A stretch of 20,701 nucleotides of DNA from the NCBI GenBank assembly GCA_040881945.1, contig JBBECF010000125.1:1-20701 (forward strand). Direction: 5' to 3'. This document shows, piece by piece, positions 19,521 to 20,701 of this stretch. Every line of letters begins with the position of its first letter. Position 1 is the stretch's first letter. Source of the stretch: JBBECF01 sp040881945 (GTDB lineage Bacteria > Pseudomonadota > Alphaproteobacteria > Dongiales > Dongiaceae). The position numbers were made by a program, and so were the translations under genes. The notes below the pieces were generated by a model, which was given only the letters and a program-made list of their open reading frames with translations, did no database searches and was not told the DNA's origin.

Positions 19521-20701
19521 TTATTCCACGAGCGCCGGCAGCTTGCCGTCGGGGCGGATCGCCGGCGGGCCGCCGCCTTCGGGCTTCGAGCCGCCGCCGG
19601 GCTTGCCGGTCGGCCCCGCCTCGGGATAGGCGAACACGAGCGCGCCGTCGGCCACGTCGACGCGCACGATCCCGCCCTTGGCGAGCTTGCCGAACAATAG
19701 CTCCTCGGCGAGCGGCTTCTTGACGTACTCCTGGATGATGCGGGCCAGCGGCCGGGCGCCATAGAGCGGGTCGAACCCCTTCTTCGCCAGCCAGTCGCGC
19801 GCCGCCTCGCTGAGCTCGATCGCGACCTGCCGGTCGGCGAGCTGCACCTCGAGTTGCATGACGAATTTGTCGACGACGCGGGCGACGACCTCGGGCGACA
19901 GGTTGGCGAAGGTGATCGTGGCGTCGAGCCGGTTGCGGAATTCCGGCGAGAACATCCGGTTGATCGCCTCGGTGTCCTCGCCGGTGCGGCCTTCGCGGGC
20001 GAAACCGATGGCGTGCTTGGCCATTTCGGCGGCGCCGGCGTTGGTCGTCATGATCAGGATGACGTTGCGGAAGTCCACCGCCTTGCCGTTGTGGTCGGTC
20101 AGCCTGCCGTGGTCCATGACCTGCAAGAGAACGCTGAACAGGTCCGGATGCGCCTTCTCGATCTCGTCGAGCAGCAGGACGGCGTGCGGGTGCTGGTCGA
20201 TGGCGTCGGTCAGCAGCCCGCCCTGGTCGAAGCCGACATAGCCCGGCGGCGCGCCGAGCAGGCGCGACACCGTGTGCCGTTCCATGTATTCCGACATGTC
20301 GAAGCGGATCAGCTCGATGGCGAGCGAGCGCGCGAGCTGGCGCGCGACTTCGGTCTTGCCGACCCCGGTCGGGCCGGAGAACAGATAGCAGCCGATCGGC
20401 TTTTCCGGCTCGCGCAGGCCGGCGCGGGCGAGCTTGATGGCGCCGGCCAGCGCGCCGATCGCCGGGTCCTGGCCGAACACCATGGTCTTGAGGTCGCGAT
20501 CGAGGTTGAGCAGCGTCGACCGGTCGTCGCGCGACACGCTCTTCGGCGGGATGCGCGCGATCTTGGCGACCACCGCCTCGATGTCCTTGACCGTGATCGT
20601 CTTGCGCCGCTTGCTCTCCGGCAGCAGCATCTGCGCCGCGCCGACCTCGTCGATCACGTCGATCGCCTTGTCGGGCAGCTTGCGGTCGTTGATGTAGCGC
20701 G
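19521..20701 (-). CDS. clpA: ATP-dependent Clp protease ATP-binding subunit ClpA, C-terminal part
   Basis: The frame is open to the window end, so the ClpS-binding N-domain and most of D1 lie outside; about 392 residues are seen. Visible first is the end of D1 (RYINDRKLPDKAIDVIDE). The D2 AAA+ module follows, with Walker A GPTGVGKTE, the pore region SRLLGAPPGYVGFDQGG, Walker B VLLLDEIEKAH and sensor-1 IMTTNAGA. The C-terminal D2-small domain then carries KKGFDPLYGARPLARIIQE. This order and the absence of a ClpB middle domain favour ClpA. An unusual Gly/Pro-rich tail ends GKLPALVE. ClpA unfolds substrates for ClpP and takes N-end-rule substrates from ClpS. clpS is not in the window. Confidence 0.93.
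   Translation of the reverse strand, partial: RYINDRKLPDKAIDVIDEVGAAQMLLPESKRRKTITVKDIEAVVAKIARIPPKSVSRDDRSTLLNLDRDLKTMVFGQDPAIGALAGAIKLARAGLREPEKPIGCYLFSGPTGVGKTEVARQLARSLAIELIRFDMSEYMERHTVSRLLGAPPGYVGFDQGGLLTDAIDQHPHAVLLLDEIEKAHPDLFSVLLQVMDHGRLTDHNGKAVDFRNVILIMTTNAGAAEMAKHAIGFAREGRTGEDTEAINRMFSPEFRNRLDATITFANLSPEVVARVVDKFVMQLEVQLADRQVAIELSEAARDWLAKKGFDPLYGARPLARIIQEYVKKPLAEELLFGKLAKGGIVRVDVADGALVFAYPEAGPTGKPGGGSKPEGGGPPAIRPDGKLPALVE

Overview
The window is high-GC chromosomal DNA of an alphaproteobacterium, most like the Rhodospirillales. The species cannot be named from the sequence. The reasons are the GC-rich codon bias, a phasin gene with PhaR-type operator repeats, a PetP/PetR-like regulator pair divergent from a branched-chain aminotransferase, and a uvrC-pgsA-moaD-moaE gene order enriched with other molybdenum cofactor (Moco) genes. 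About 21 protein genes are visible, two of them cut by the window ends. No rRNA, tRNA, CRISPR array, transposase or phage gene was found.

Left edge (1-1150): the C-terminal part of an HD-domain phosphohydrolase (YwfO/COG1078 type), overlapped by 4 nt by a YwgA-like gene. This pair uses AT-richer codons than everything to its right and looks horizontally acquired. It is the best candidate here for a poorly described system. From about 1400 the core chromosome begins: a YbjN-domain gene, proC and a YbaK-type editing deacylase form a tightly overlapping + strand operon. A TetR regulator, a phasin under three TGCAGCAT-type repeats, a terminator, a dispersed palindromic repeat and csaA follow.

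5359-9710 is a - strand run: marR (petP-like), response regulator (petR-like), EnvZ-type kinase, and PolX DNA polymerase/PHP nuclease. The kinase stop codon overlaps the polX start. The branched-chain aminotransferase gene is divergent, and its candidate promoter overlaps that of marR. 10734-11071 is a convergent intergenic space rich in inverted repeats.

11072-16942 is a - strand run read uvrC, pgsA, mobB, moeA, a secreted PA14-domain protein, moaD, moaE. It joins excision repair and phosphatidylglycerol synthesis to Moco synthesis: MoaD/MoaE make molybdopterin, MoeA inserts molybdenum, MobB is the GTP-binding adaptor. An AT-rich gap with one DnaA-box match separates uvrC from a pteridine-reductase-like SDR, msrB and a cupin gene, also on the - strand. 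A 51-residue Lys-rich protein with a strong ribosome site (+) and the C-terminal half of clpA (-) close the window.

No computation or database search was run. Family calls rest on motifs and remembered family sequences.
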